From contig DDWJ01000032.1 of NCBI GenBank assembly GCA_002345505.1, forward strand, positions 1 through 64,000: 64,000 bases of DNA, read 5' to 3'. The translations under genes and the position numbers were made by a program. The notes beneath the pieces are model-generated. The model saw nothing but the letters and a program-made list of their open reading frames with translations. It was not told the DNA's origin and did no database searches. Source of the stretch: Caryophanales bacterium UBA2289. Its GTDB lineage: Bacteria; Bacillota_I; Bacilli_A; Izemoplasmatales; Hujiaoplasmataceae. Shown here one piece after another: positions 39,291 to 47,930 of this stretch (positions are counted from its first letter, which is position 1; the number at the start of each line of letters is the position of its first letter).

Positions 39291-42128
39291 TTATCGATTG
39301 TCATAATCAACCAGTATTACATAAGTTGAATTAGCCGCTATTGAAATTGTTTGTCCTGAAGTATATGTCTCTAAAGTTTCTGTACCAGCAAAGTCTTCAT
39401 TAACAACCAAGTAATAAGTTGCTCCTTCAGCTAGAGTAATGTTTACCTCTGCTTTGTTCGAATTATGGAAAACAAGAATTGAATCTGCTGTATCACCACT
39501 AATTAAATTATCCACTTCAAAAGCGATCATTCCTGCAACATCAGTATAGATAAAATCTAAGCTATCGATAACATCTTGAGTCTCAGTCATTCTAAATGAA
39601 CTATGTGCTTTTCTTAAAGCGATTAATCCTTTGTAATAGTTATACATGTCTTGTACTTCCGGATCTTCCAATGAATCCCATCTGATTTGATTAACTGCAT
39701 CAGGAGACTGATAAGAGTTATGATCAAATCCAACTCGATCAACAAGTGGTTTAGATCTTAATATTTCATCACCAGCATGCAAGAAAGCAATACCTTGGGA
39801 AGTCAGAACTATTGCATTTGATTGTTTTTGTAAAGCATTTAACAACTCTAAATGACCTATTTCATCTAATGTCATATATAACTTATCATGTAATGTATTG
39901 TTATCATGAGCAGTAACATAGTTAATGGTTTTGGTTGGAACTGTATGCCAAACCTTTTGTGCTGATAACTTAGAAGGTTCAATATATGGATGTGCTATAC
40001 CACCAACAATACCGTATCTTACTCTAGCCATAGTATCAACACCAGCAATACTGTAAACACCTTGAACAAACCCGCCTAAAGTGCTTCCAAATACACTACC
40101 CTTAACACCATCTCTTAAATCATCGTTAAATGCTGCGACATCTGGCATCTTATAAAGATTTGCTTTACCGGCTTGAAGTTCAGCAGAAAGCGGAGAAGTT
40201 CCACCCATCCAAGGTTCACCATAAACCATGATAGTTGGATCGATCGCATGTAATGCATCCACAATCATATTCATTGTATCAACGTCATGTAAAGCCATAA
40301 GGTCAAATCTGAAACCGGAAATATTATATTCTTCAGCCCAGAAAGTTAATGAATCTAACATAAATTTTCTCATCATAATTCTTTCAGAAGCTGTTTCATT
40401 ACCAGTACCACTACCATTGCTGAAAGCACCGGTTGCAGTTTTACGGAAATAATAACCTGGAACAATCAATTCGAAATTAGAATTTGCAGTTTCACCATGA
40501 TGATTATAAACAACATCCATGTTAATTCTTATTCCCGCTTGATTAAACTCCATAATCATTTGTTTTAATTCTCTAACTCTTGTTTCACCATCATACGGAT
40601 CACTTGAATATGAGCCTTCTGGTGCATTAAAGTTAAGTGGCATATAACCCCAGTTAAAATAGTTATATCCTTCTTCATCTAATCTAGATTCGTCAATTGC
40701 ATTACCGAAATCAAAGAACGGTAAGATTTGCACATGAGTTACACCTAAATCAACGATATGATCAAATCCGGTTCTATACATACCGAATGTAGTTCCTGAT
40801 TCAACCAAACCTAAGAACTTTCCACGATTGGCTTCACTACCATTCCAACTTGAATGGCTTGTTAAATCTCTAACATGTAATTCATAGATAATTGAATCAG
40901 TTACATTTGCCATATTATCAGCGCGGTAATCATACTCAAATCCTACTGGATTTAATTGCACAAAATCAACAACCATACCTCTTAAACCGTTAACTCCAGC
41001 GCTCTTAGCGTATGGATCAACCACTTCGGCTTCTATACCGCCGTTGTTAACTGTATAAGTATAATATTTACCATGTAAATTACCTTCTTCAACATGATAG
41101 AAAGTTCCCTTTTCCGATTTTACCATCTCATATGTCGCAATTGGTGTATCAGTTCCTCCGAACTCTTCTGGAGTACCTGTATCATAAATATTCAATGTTA
41201 CACTTTGCGATACTGGAGCCCAGAGTCTAAAACTAGTATTGGTTTCATTGACGATTGCGCCTAAATCATCACCCTCATAACCAAATGCAAGTTCAAATTC
41301 AGCTGAATCATAAATTCCATCAAAAGCAACAGGGAAACTTCTAGTTATAGTATCACTAAAGGTTGCTTCAATTGTATAAACTCTAGAAAAATCAATTTCA
41401 TCAACCAATGTTACTGTTCCAATTGCTCCTAAAACATTTCTCTCTAGAATTTCTTGGCTTACATCATCAGCTTTAACAACGATTGATTCAGCCACTAAAC
41501 TCTCTGTTCCTTCAAACTTAATCATATCTAAATCAGTAAAATATGCATATTTAAGTTTCGGGTTCTTAGATGGACCATCTGGGTCACCTAAGAACGTACC
41601 AATTCTTTCATCACCCTCAACTAAGTAGATATGAAATTCTTCATTTTGTCCCATAACTGGGATATCTACAAAACGGTCGGCGTCAATATCTTTAGCAGTC
41701 CAATTGCCTTTTCTTACAATTAACCCTAACTTAGTAATTTCTGGGAAAGTTTCATTGATATTAATAACTGTAACTTTTCCGCCAAAATTGTACTCTACTA
41801 CCGTATCATCATCTTCAAAATAATAAGCAGCTCCATCTAGTGATGTAGGTTTATTTTGCCAACCCCAGATATTCCAATCAGTATAATCAGCATTAAAACG
41901 ATAGTAATGGATAAAGATCTTTGGAGAATCAGGATCCACTATCGTTGTCTTTTGTGTAGTAGTTGGTGCCTGTGTTGTCGGATTAGTAGTTTGTTGAGTG
42001 GTTGTAGGATCTAAAGTAGTTCCATCCGTGGTAAGTGAACCAGTTGTGGTTCCAGTAGTAATTCCACCACACGCAACAAAAGTAAATACCGTAAGCAGCA
42101 TAAGCCCCATGAATAGTATTTTTTTCAT
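39291..42128 (-). CDS. pulA: Type I pullulanase lipoprotein
   Basis: The 945-residue lipoprotein (lipobox TVFTFVACGG, Cys20, then a Thr/Pro linker to about residue 65) debranches alpha-1,6 links in pullulan, starch or glycogen. Domains in order: a CBM41-type starch-binding domain (about 68-180, IHYYRFNADYTDWNIWGWQN), linker domains, a CBM48 domain (about 290-390, TSFRLWAPVSQSVTLNIYDT), and a GH13 catalytic domain with YNYFNWGYMPLNFNAPEGSY (pullulanase signature), INMDVVYNHHGE, ISGFRFDLMALHD (nucleophile), VYGEPWMGG (acid) and NYVTAHDNNTLHD. It faces outward from the membrane. It is divergent from the maltodextrin transporter with a shared cre site. Confidence 0.93.
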   Translation of the reverse strand: MKKILFMGLMLLTVFTFVACGGITTGTTTGSLTTDGTTLDPTTTQQTTNPTTQAPTTTQKTTIVDPDSPKIFIHYYRFNADYTDWNIWGWQNKPTSLDGAAYYFEDDDTVVEYNFGGKVTVININETFPEITKLGLIVRKGNWTAKDIDADRFVDIPVMGQNEEFHIYLVEGDERIGTFLGDPDGPSKNPKLKYAYFTDLDMIKFEGTESLVAESIVVKADDVSQEILERNVLGAIGTVTLVDEIDFSRVYTIEATFSDTITRSFPVAFDGIYDSAEFELAFGYEGDDLGAIVNETNTSFRLWAPVSQSVTLNIYDTGTPEEFGGTDTPIATYEMVKSEKGTFYHVEEGNLHGKYYTYTVNNGGIEAEVVDPYAKSAGVNGLRGMVVDFVQLNPVGFEYDYRADNMANVTDSIIYELHVRDLTSHSSWNGSEANRGKFLGLVESGTTFGMYRTGFDHIVDLGVTHVQILPFFDFGNAIDESRLDEEGYNYFNWGYMPLNFNAPEGSYSSDPYDGETRVRELKQMIMEFNQAGIRINMDVVYNHHGETANSNFELIVPGYYFRKTATGAFSNGSGTGNETASERIMMRKFMLDSLTFWAEEYNISGFRFDLMALHDVDTMNMIVDALHAIDPTIMVYGEPWMGGTSPLSAELQAGKANLYKMPDVAAFNDDLRDGVKGSVFGSTLGGFVQGVYSIAGVDTMARVRYGIVGGIAHPYIEPSKLSAQKVWHTVPTKTINYVTAHDNNTLHDKLYMTLDEIGHLELLNALQKQSNAIVLTSQGIAFLHAGDEILRSKPLVDRVGFDHNSYQSPDAVNQIRWDSLEDPEVQDMYNYYKGLIALRKAHSSFRMTETQDVIDSLDFIYTDVAGMIAFEVDNLISGDTADSILVFHNSNKAEVNITLAEGATYYLVVNEDFAGTETLETYTSGQTISIAANSTYVILVDYDNR

Positions 42129-42163
42129 ATTTTTTCCTCCACATTTTTATAATATCCAAGTTT

Positions 42164-42169
42164 ATTATA
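42164..42169 (-). promoter_or_regulatory. -10 box of pulA
   Basis: TATAAT on the minus strand lies 36 bases before the pulA ATG. The expected -35 position reads CCTAAC, a poor match, so this promoter may need an activator or be weak. Confidence 0.5.
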
Positions 42170-42208
42170 TCATAGATATTTGAATTGTTAGGGATTACAC
42201 TTGCAAAA

Positions 42209-42222
42209 TGAAAACGGTATCA
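42209..42222. promoter_or_regulatory. CcpA cre site between pulA and malE
   Basis: TGAAAACGGTATCA matches TGWAANCGNTNWCA at every defined position. It sits between the divergent pullulanase and maltodextrin-transporter promoters and could control both. Confidence 0.75.
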
Positions 42223-42267
42223 CGTAGGTAAATCTAGGCATTTGGTTTTCGATGCAATGCTAAGGCC

Positions 42268-42296
42268 TTGCAAACGCTTTTATTAAGTGATAAAAT
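42268..42296 (+). promoter_or_regulatory. malE promoter with overlapping LacI-type operator
   Basis: TTGCAA (42268-42273), 17 bases and TAAAAT (42291-42296) form the promoter. The -35 box overlaps TGCAAACGCTTTTA, a 12-of-14 match to the cre/LacI-family half-site pattern, which could bind CcpA or a MalR-type repressor encoded elsewhere. Confidence 0.6.
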
Positions 42297-42334
42297 CTAA
42301 CTATAATCAATAAATATTATATAAGGAGAAAAAT

Positions 42335-43735
42335 ATGAAAAAATTATTGTTATTATTAACCCTAGTAGTTTCAGTTTTTGCGATTGCTGGTTGCAGTAAA
42401 TCAACTACTGAAAACACCGGCACAAACATAACAACTGCAAACGGAACAAGCGCTCCGACTACTACAGTTCAAGCTGGAACTATCAAAGTATGGGTTGGTG
42501 CAGAATCACAAGCATTCTACACTCAAAAATTAGCGGATTACAAAGTTTATTATCAAGAACAAAATGGTGTTGCATTCCCTCACAACTTCCTTGTTGAAGC
42601 TGTAGACACAGGAAGTGCTGCAGGTATTTTCCTAAACGATACAGAACAAGGTGCAGATATCTTCACAGCTGCACACGATAACCTAGGAAGACTTATCGCC
42701 GGATCAAGTGCTGTTATGCCAGTTCTTACACCAGCACTTCAGGCTCAAATTCAAAATGACAACCCTGAAATGTTCCAAAATGTTATTAAGGGCATTTTAA
42801 GTGATCAAGAGTTTACATTTGCAGTTCCATATGTTGCACAATCACTAGTTCTTTATTACAACAAAGCTTATATTGACGAAACTCAAGTTCAAACTTGGGA
42901 AGGCATCCTTGAAGCTGCTACAACAGCCGGGAAAAAAGCTTTAGCGCTATCTGGAACTGATGGTTTCAATAACTCTTTCGTTCTTCTTGCTAGAGAAGAT
43001 GGAACCAAAGAAACTTCATTAAGATTATATGAAGACGGCATATTAGAAAATACATTTGGTACAGGTGATGATACAATTGCTAAATTAAAATGGGGTCAAG
43101 ATTTCTTTACTCATCCAAATGGAGTAGTAAGTTCTTCATCAACTGCTTGGGAAGTTCAACTTCAAAATGAATCAACAATTGCATTCATCGGTGGCGCTTG
43201 GCATTTTGAATCTGCTCAAGACTCATTAGGTAATAACTTAGGCGTTGCAGTTCTTCCTAAATTCACTATCACCGAATCACAAGCATATGGTGAGGTAGAA
43301 GCTGGAACAGTATTCCAATCTGGTTCATTCTATGATACTAAAGCATTCTTCATGAAAAAAGGTAGTGCTTACCAACCGTACCTAGAAGACATTTTGTTAT
43401 ACCTAACATCTAAAGACGTTCAAGAAGAATCATTTGAAGTCGCTAACAACTTACCAACTTATAAAAACGCCCTCGATGAATTCGCGGCTTTCCAAGAAGA
43501 CACAATCGAAATTCAATTAGCAAAAATGCAATTGCAAATGGCTGAATTCTCAATTCCTCAACCATTTGGTGCATCAAGCAAATTCAATACATATTATTAC
43601 CAAAAAGGTGCTCCTGATTTAATTTTAGAAATTCTAGAAAACACTGGTGGCAATTATTCAACACATGCACAAATCTTACAACAAATGCAATATGTTGAAA
43701 CTATCTGGAAAACAGGAGTTAACGAAAAACCTTAA
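42335..43735 (+). CDS. malE: Maltodextrin-binding lipoprotein (MalE type)
   Basis: The 466-residue lipoprotein has a lipobox SVFAIAGCSK (Cys20) and a Thr/Asn linker. The mature chain is a family 1 solute-binding protein: GTIKVWVGAESQAFYTQKLA at the start, FTFAVPYVAQSLVLYYNKAY (hinge and ligand contact), STIAFIGGAWHFESAQDSLG, and a helical C-terminus. The W/Y-rich cleft and the neighbouring MalF/MalG and amylase genes indicate maltodextrin. It delivers the sugar to the permease encoded by the next two genes. Ribosome binding site AAGGAGAAAAAT. Confidence 0.88.
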   Translation: MKKLLLLLTLVVSVFAIAGCSKSTTENTGTNITTANGTSAPTTTVQAGTIKVWVGAESQAFYTQKLADYKVYYQEQNGVAFPHNFLVEAVDTGSAAGIFLNDTEQGADIFTAAHDNLGRLIAGSSAVMPVLTPALQAQIQNDNPEMFQNVIKGILSDQEFTFAVPYVAQSLVLYYNKAYIDETQVQTWEGILEAATTAGKKALALSGTDGFNNSFVLLAREDGTKETSLRLYEDGILENTFGTGDDTIAKLKWGQDFFTHPNGVVSSSSTAWEVQLQNESTIAFIGGAWHFESAQDSLGNNLGVAVLPKFTITESQAYGEVEAGTVFQSGSFYDTKAFFMKKGSAYQPYLEDILLYLTSKDVQEESFEVANNLPTYKNALDEFAAFQEDTIEIQLAKMQLQMAEFSIPQPFGASSKFNTYYYQKGAPDLILEILENTGGNYSTHAQILQQMQYVETIWKTGVNEKP

Positions 43736-43761
43736 AAACTAAAATATCTTAAGGAGATAAT

Positions 43762-45267
43762 ATGGAACATACTGAAGATAGAAAAAATAAAAAGACGAGT
43801 GTAATATCTCGCTTTTTATCTTTTTTTCAAAAAATCGGAAATAAAATACTAAAGTTTTTTATTAACCTTTATAAATTTTTCAAAAACGGGTTTAAAAAAT
43901 TCTATGCCCGTTTTATGGATGGCTCTATCGGTACAAAATTATCACACCTAGTAATGGGTGCTGGTAATTTTTACCATAAGCAATTTATTAAAGGATTTAT
44001 CTATCTTGCATTACAATTCGGTTTCTTCTTTTTGATGATTACTTCCCCAATGGTTAATAACACACCAATTGGTTTTAAATCACTCGGTAACTTAATTACT
44101 TTAGGTACTGAAGAAGGTGGAATTATCTTTAATCCCGACTTCACATTCGAAATTATACCGACTGATAACTCAATGTTAATGCTTTTGTTTGGTGTTGTTG
44201 TTATTGGTATTATTGCCGTTTATATCGTCGCTCATAACTCCAGTATTAAGAGTTCATATAAAGCCGATTTAGACAAAAGAAACAATAAAAAACCGACAAA
44301 CTTTAAACAAGATATCAAATCTTTATTAGATGACAGGTTCCATGTCGCTTTACTTACTCCAGCGATGATTGGTATCTTGGTCTTTACAATTCTACCAACT
44401 ATATTTATGATTCTTATTGCCTTTACCAATTCTGATAAAGAGCATGTTCCCGGTCAACAATTAATTGATTGGGTGGGATTCTTGAATTTCTCCAATATCT
44501 TCTCAGGTACTGGTGAAATATCAAGAAGATTCTTACCAGTGTTAAGTTGGACTTTAGTCTGGGCCTTCTTCGCAACATTCACCAACTATATTGGCGGTAT
44601 ATTACTAGCTCTACTAATCAATAAAAAAGAAGTGAAGTTTAAGAAAATATGGCGTACAGTATTTGTAATCACGATTGCATTACCACAGTTTGTTACTCTG
44701 TTAGCAATGAGAAGCTTATTGATGAATCAAGGACCGGTGCATCAAATGTTGATGAATATCGGCATACTCGCTGAAGGATCAACTTTTGAAATCCTCCAAT
44801 TTGCTGCAGACCCTTTGACTACAAGGATAGCCGTAATTCTCATCAACGTTTGGATTGGGGTACCATTTACGATGCTTATGACATCAGGAATCTTGATGAA
44901 TGTTCCTTCAGAATTATATGAAGCTGCCCAAATTGATGGAGCCACAAAAAGACAAGCATTCTTTAATATCACAATACCTTACATCGTCTTTGTTACAACG
45001 CCTTACCTTATTACCTCCTTTATTGGTAATATCACAAGTTTCAATGTAATCTTCCTTTTGACAGGTGGTTTACCAAGAGCAGGTGGTGGTGCAATAGCCG
45101 GAGAGACAGATCTTTTAGTCACTTGGTTATACAAACTAACCATCGAACAAAACGATTACAATTTAGGTTCAGTAATTGCAATTTTAACATTTATTATTAC
45201 CGCTTCTGCTACTTTAATTAGTTATAGACGATCTAAATCATTTAAAGAGGAGGATGCTTTCCAATGA
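43762..45267 (+). CDS. malF: Maltodextrin ABC permease, MalF type
   Basis: The 501-residue membrane protein has a basic cytoplasmic N-terminus (about 1-65), two extra helices before the core, and the MetI-like permease domain with the conserved EAA loop ELYEAAQIDGATKRQAFFNI. The phrase GFLNFSNIF and LFLLTGGLPRAGGG-like region (IFLLTGGLPRAGGGAIAGET) match MalF. It pairs with the MalG-type subunit encoded by the overlapping next gene. No ATPase is encoded, so a shared MsmX/MalK-type ATPase must serve it. Confidence 0.9.
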   Translation: MEHTEDRKNKKTSVISRFLSFFQKIGNKILKFFINLYKFFKNGFKKFYARFMDGSIGTKLSHLVMGAGNFYHKQFIKGFIYLALQFGFFFLMITSPMVNNTPIGFKSLGNLITLGTEEGGIIFNPDFTFEIIPTDNSMLMLLFGVVVIGIIAVYIVAHNSSIKSSYKADLDKRNNKKPTNFKQDIKSLLDDRFHVALLTPAMIGILVFTILPTIFMILIAFTNSDKEHVPGQQLIDWVGFLNFSNIFSGTGEISRRFLPVLSWTLVWAFFATFTNYIGGILLALLINKKEVKFKKIWRTVFVITIALPQFVTLLAMRSLLMNQGPVHQMLMNIGILAEGSTFEILQFAADPLTTRIAVILINVWIGVPFTMLMTSGILMNVPSELYEAAQIDGATKRQAFFNITIPYIVFVTTPYLITSFIGNITSFNVIFLLTGGLPRAGGGAIAGETDLLVTWLYKLTIEQNDYNLGSVIAILTFIITASATLISYRRSKSFKEEDAFQ

Positions 45268-46160
45268 TAAAAACAGTGAAAAAATTTAAAAGTGTAAAAG
45301 CCTCCAGATTAACCTCAACGATATTTTCTTATATAACTTTAGGTATTCTATCAATTATTTGGTTATATCCAATTCTATGGATTTTACTAAGTGCTTTTAG
45401 AGTTGAATACCGTGATGGAAACTTGATTACAACCGTTGTTGGTAATTATATTCCTAAGGGATTAGGATTAGAGAATTTCAGAATTCTCTTTGAAAATCCA
45501 ACTGGTAATAACCCATTCATTCAATGGTTTATCAACACTTTAATCGTTAGTCTCTTCACCTTTATCTTATCAACACTATTTACCCTATCAGTTGCTTATG
45601 TTATGAGTAAATTAAGATTTCCAATGCGAAAGAAATTCCTAAGCATCGCAATTATCCTCGGTTTATTCCCTGGGTTTATGTCCATGATAGCTATATACTA
45701 TATTCTTAAAGCAATTAGTTTAACGGGAACATTATATGCATTAATTTTAGTCTACTCAGCTGGTGCTGGTTTAGGTTTCTATGTAGCAAAAGGTTTCTTT
45801 GACATTATTCCGAACTCACTGATGGAATCAGCAAGACTAGATGGAGCGACAAACTCACAAATATTTACCAAGATTGTCTTACCTCTTTCTAAACCAATTA
45901 TAATTTACACAGCATTACTATCATTCATTGGACCTTGGATGGACTTCATTTTCGCAAAAGTAATCTTGGGCACAAACAGGCAGATGTATACAGTTGCCGT
46001 GGGTCTATATGAAATGATGTACGGCGAACAAGTTAGTTCAAGTCAATTCACAGTATTCGCTGCCGGTTCAGTTATTGTTGCTATCCCAATCGTTACTCTA
46101 TTCTTATCAATGCAGAAATACTACGTTGAAGGAGTCACTGCTGGCGCTGTTAAAGGATAG
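45264..46160 (+). CDS. malG: Maltodextrin ABC permease, MalG type
   Basis: The 298-residue membrane protein has six helices and the permease EAA loop as NSLMESARLDGATNSQIFTK with IVLPLSKPI following. The C-terminus (MQKYYVEGVTAGAVKG) is the conserved MalG end that contacts the ATPase and substrate pathway. The start overlaps malF by four bases (ATGA). It is the second half of the permease for alpha-glucan breakdown products. Confidence 0.92.
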   Translation: MIKTVKKFKSVKASRLTSTIFSYITLGILSIIWLYPILWILLSAFRVEYRDGNLITTVVGNYIPKGLGLENFRILFENPTGNNPFIQWFINTLIVSLFTFILSTLFTLSVAYVMSKLRFPMRKKFLSIAIILGLFPGFMSMIAIYYILKAISLTGTLYALILVYSAGAGLGFYVAKGFFDIIPNSLMESARLDGATNSQIFTKIVLPLSKPIIIYTALLSFIGPWMDFIFAKVILGTNRQMYTVAVGLYEMMYGEQVSSSQFTVFAAGSVIVAIPIVTLFLSMQKYYVEGVTAGAVKG

Positions 46161-46172
46161 GAGTTTTATATT

Positions 46173-47810
46173 ATGAAAAAAATCTTGCTTCTATTAATTA
46201 CTTTATTCGCAGGAGTATCAATTATGGCTTGTAACAACACTACTACTGTACCAACAACAATCCTTACAACAATCGATACTAACCCTGAATATAAAATTGT
46301 CGATGAACAATTAATCCCGGTTTCACTCGATGATCAATTCCGAGTTTACTATGAAATATTCGTAGGATCATTCTCTGATTCCAATAATGACGGCTATGGA
46401 GACTTACAAGGAATAATAAACCGATTTGATTACTTAAATGATGGAGATGACAATTCGGGAAAAAGTCTAGGGATTGAAGGTATTTGGCTAATGCCGATAA
46501 TGCCTTCTCCTTCTTACCATAAATATGACGTCTTAGATTATAAAGCTATTGATTCAAATTATGGAACAATAGAAGATTTTGAAAACTTAACTGCACTGGC
46601 CAATGAAAGAGATGTTAGAATTATCATCGACCTGGTATTAAACCATACTTCAAGTCAACATCCTTGGTTTAAAGCTGCTAAATTAGCTGTTCAAAACAAT
46701 GACTTTGATAACAAGTATATAGGCTATTACACCATTGTTACTGAAGAACAAAAGGAATCTGGCAAGAGATATTATTTACTTGCGGGAGATTATTACTACG
46801 AAGGTAACTTCTCTTCACAAATGCCTGAACTTAACTTAGATAATGAAGATGTTAGAAACGAAATAATAGACATTGTTAGTTTCTGGTTTCAAAAAGGCGT
46901 AGCTGGTTTTCGTCTTGATGCAGCGAAATACCCATATCTTTATGATGATGAAAAGAATATTGATTTTTGGAATTGGTTCGTTGCAGAATGCAAGAAAATC
47001 AACCCTGATGCTTACATAGTCGGTGAAGTGTGGTCAGGCGATAGCTTGATTGCGCCATATTATGAATCATTCAGTAATTTTGATTTTGGTATGAGTACAA
47101 TTGATGGAGCCGTTACTACTGCTGCTAAGCAAAGAGATGATGTAAACTACTATGTTAACTACATAGATCGTTACCGTAACTTAATTGAAGCGGTTAATCC
47201 AAATGCCATCCTTACTCCATTTATATCTAACCATGATATGGATAGAGCAGCTGGATATTTGAGTCTAAACGATTATGAAATGCAAATGGCAGCTAATCTT
47301 TATATGCTCACTTACGGAAATCCCTTTATCTATTATGGTGAAGAGATTGGTATGAAAGGTTCAAGATCTACTGAAATGACTGATGCCAATAGACGTTTAG
47401 CAATGCTTTGGGGTGACGGAGACACTGTAAATGATCCAGTAGGAACAACATATAATCCATCCTTGCAAACAAACGGAACGGTTGCTGAACAGATTGAAGA
47501 ATCTGATTCACTATACAATCACTACAAAAAATTGATAATGATTAGAAAAGCTAACCCAGAAATTGCTAGAGGCAATTACACAGCTTTAACTTTTCAAGGG
47601 TACTACAACTTTGGTGGATTTTTATCTACATTTGAAGATTCTACAGTGGGAATTTTTCATAATACAGGTTCAGTTGAAATAGTTATCGACCTAAGTTCAT
47701 ACACCGAATATGAATTTTCACAACTAAGAGCTTATATCGGACAAGGAACCGCCACACTAAGCGGTCAAAGCCTTACGATAGGGCCAAAAACTTCAGTAGT
47801 TTTAAAATAG
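46173..47810 (+). CDS. GH13 alpha-amylase lipoprotein
   Basis: The 545-residue lipoprotein (lipobox VSIMACNN, Cys20) is a GH13 enzyme: FRVYYEIFVGSFSDSNNDGY at the start of the barrel, RIIIDLVLNHTSSQHPWFKA, GVAGFRLDAAKYPY with the nucleophile Asp, YIVGEVWSGD with the acid Glu, and FISNHDMDRAAG with the transition-state Asp. It lies 12 bases behind malG in the same operon. It would cut extracellular maltodextrins into pieces for the transporter. Neopullulanase-like or alpha-glucosidase-like specificity cannot be excluded. Confidence 0.9.
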   Translation: MKKILLLLITLFAGVSIMACNNTTTVPTTILTTIDTNPEYKIVDEQLIPVSLDDQFRVYYEIFVGSFSDSNNDGYGDLQGIINRFDYLNDGDDNSGKSLGIEGIWLMPIMPSPSYHKYDVLDYKAIDSNYGTIEDFENLTALANERDVRIIIDLVLNHTSSQHPWFKAAKLAVQNNDFDNKYIGYYTIVTEEQKESGKRYYLLAGDYYYEGNFSSQMPELNLDNEDVRNEIIDIVSFWFQKGVAGFRLDAAKYPYLYDDEKNIDFWNWFVAECKKINPDAYIVGEVWSGDSLIAPYYESFSNFDFGMSTIDGAVTTAAKQRDDVNYYVNYIDRYRNLIEAVNPNAILTPFISNHDMDRAAGYLSLNDYEMQMAANLYMLTYGNPFIYYGEEIGMKGSRSTEMTDANRRLAMLWGDGDTVNDPVGTTYNPSLQTNGTVAEQIEESDSLYNHYKKLIMIRKANPEIARGNYTALTFQGYYNFGGFLSTFEDSTVGIFHNTGSVEIVIDLSSYTEYEFSQLRAYIGQGTATLSGQSLTIGPKTSVVLK

Positions 47811-47824
47811 TAAAAGCGTTTACA
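47811..47824. promoter_or_regulatory. Cre-like site upstream of the repeat lipoprotein gene
   Basis: TAAAAGCGTTTACA matches 13 of 14 defined cre positions. It begins directly behind the amylase stop codon, about 70 bases upstream of the predicted start of transcription. In Bacillus such an upstream site can mean activation by CcpA. Confidence 0.6.
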
Positions 47825-47851
47825 TGTTTATCTTGCTAAAGGTCAATCCGA

Positions 47852-47880
47852 TTGACAGTAAAACACCACGGTGATATAAT
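47852..47880 (+). promoter_or_regulatory. Consensus promoter of the repeat lipoprotein gene
   Basis: TTGACA (47852-47857), exactly 17 bases, and TATAAT (47875-47880) form a perfect sigma-A promoter, 50 bases before the ATG at 47931. Strong independent expression of this gene is expected. Confidence 0.85.
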
Positions 47881-47930
47881 TATAGCAAGTTTAAATAAAT
47901 AAAAATTTAAATTAAAATAAGGAGAAGAAA

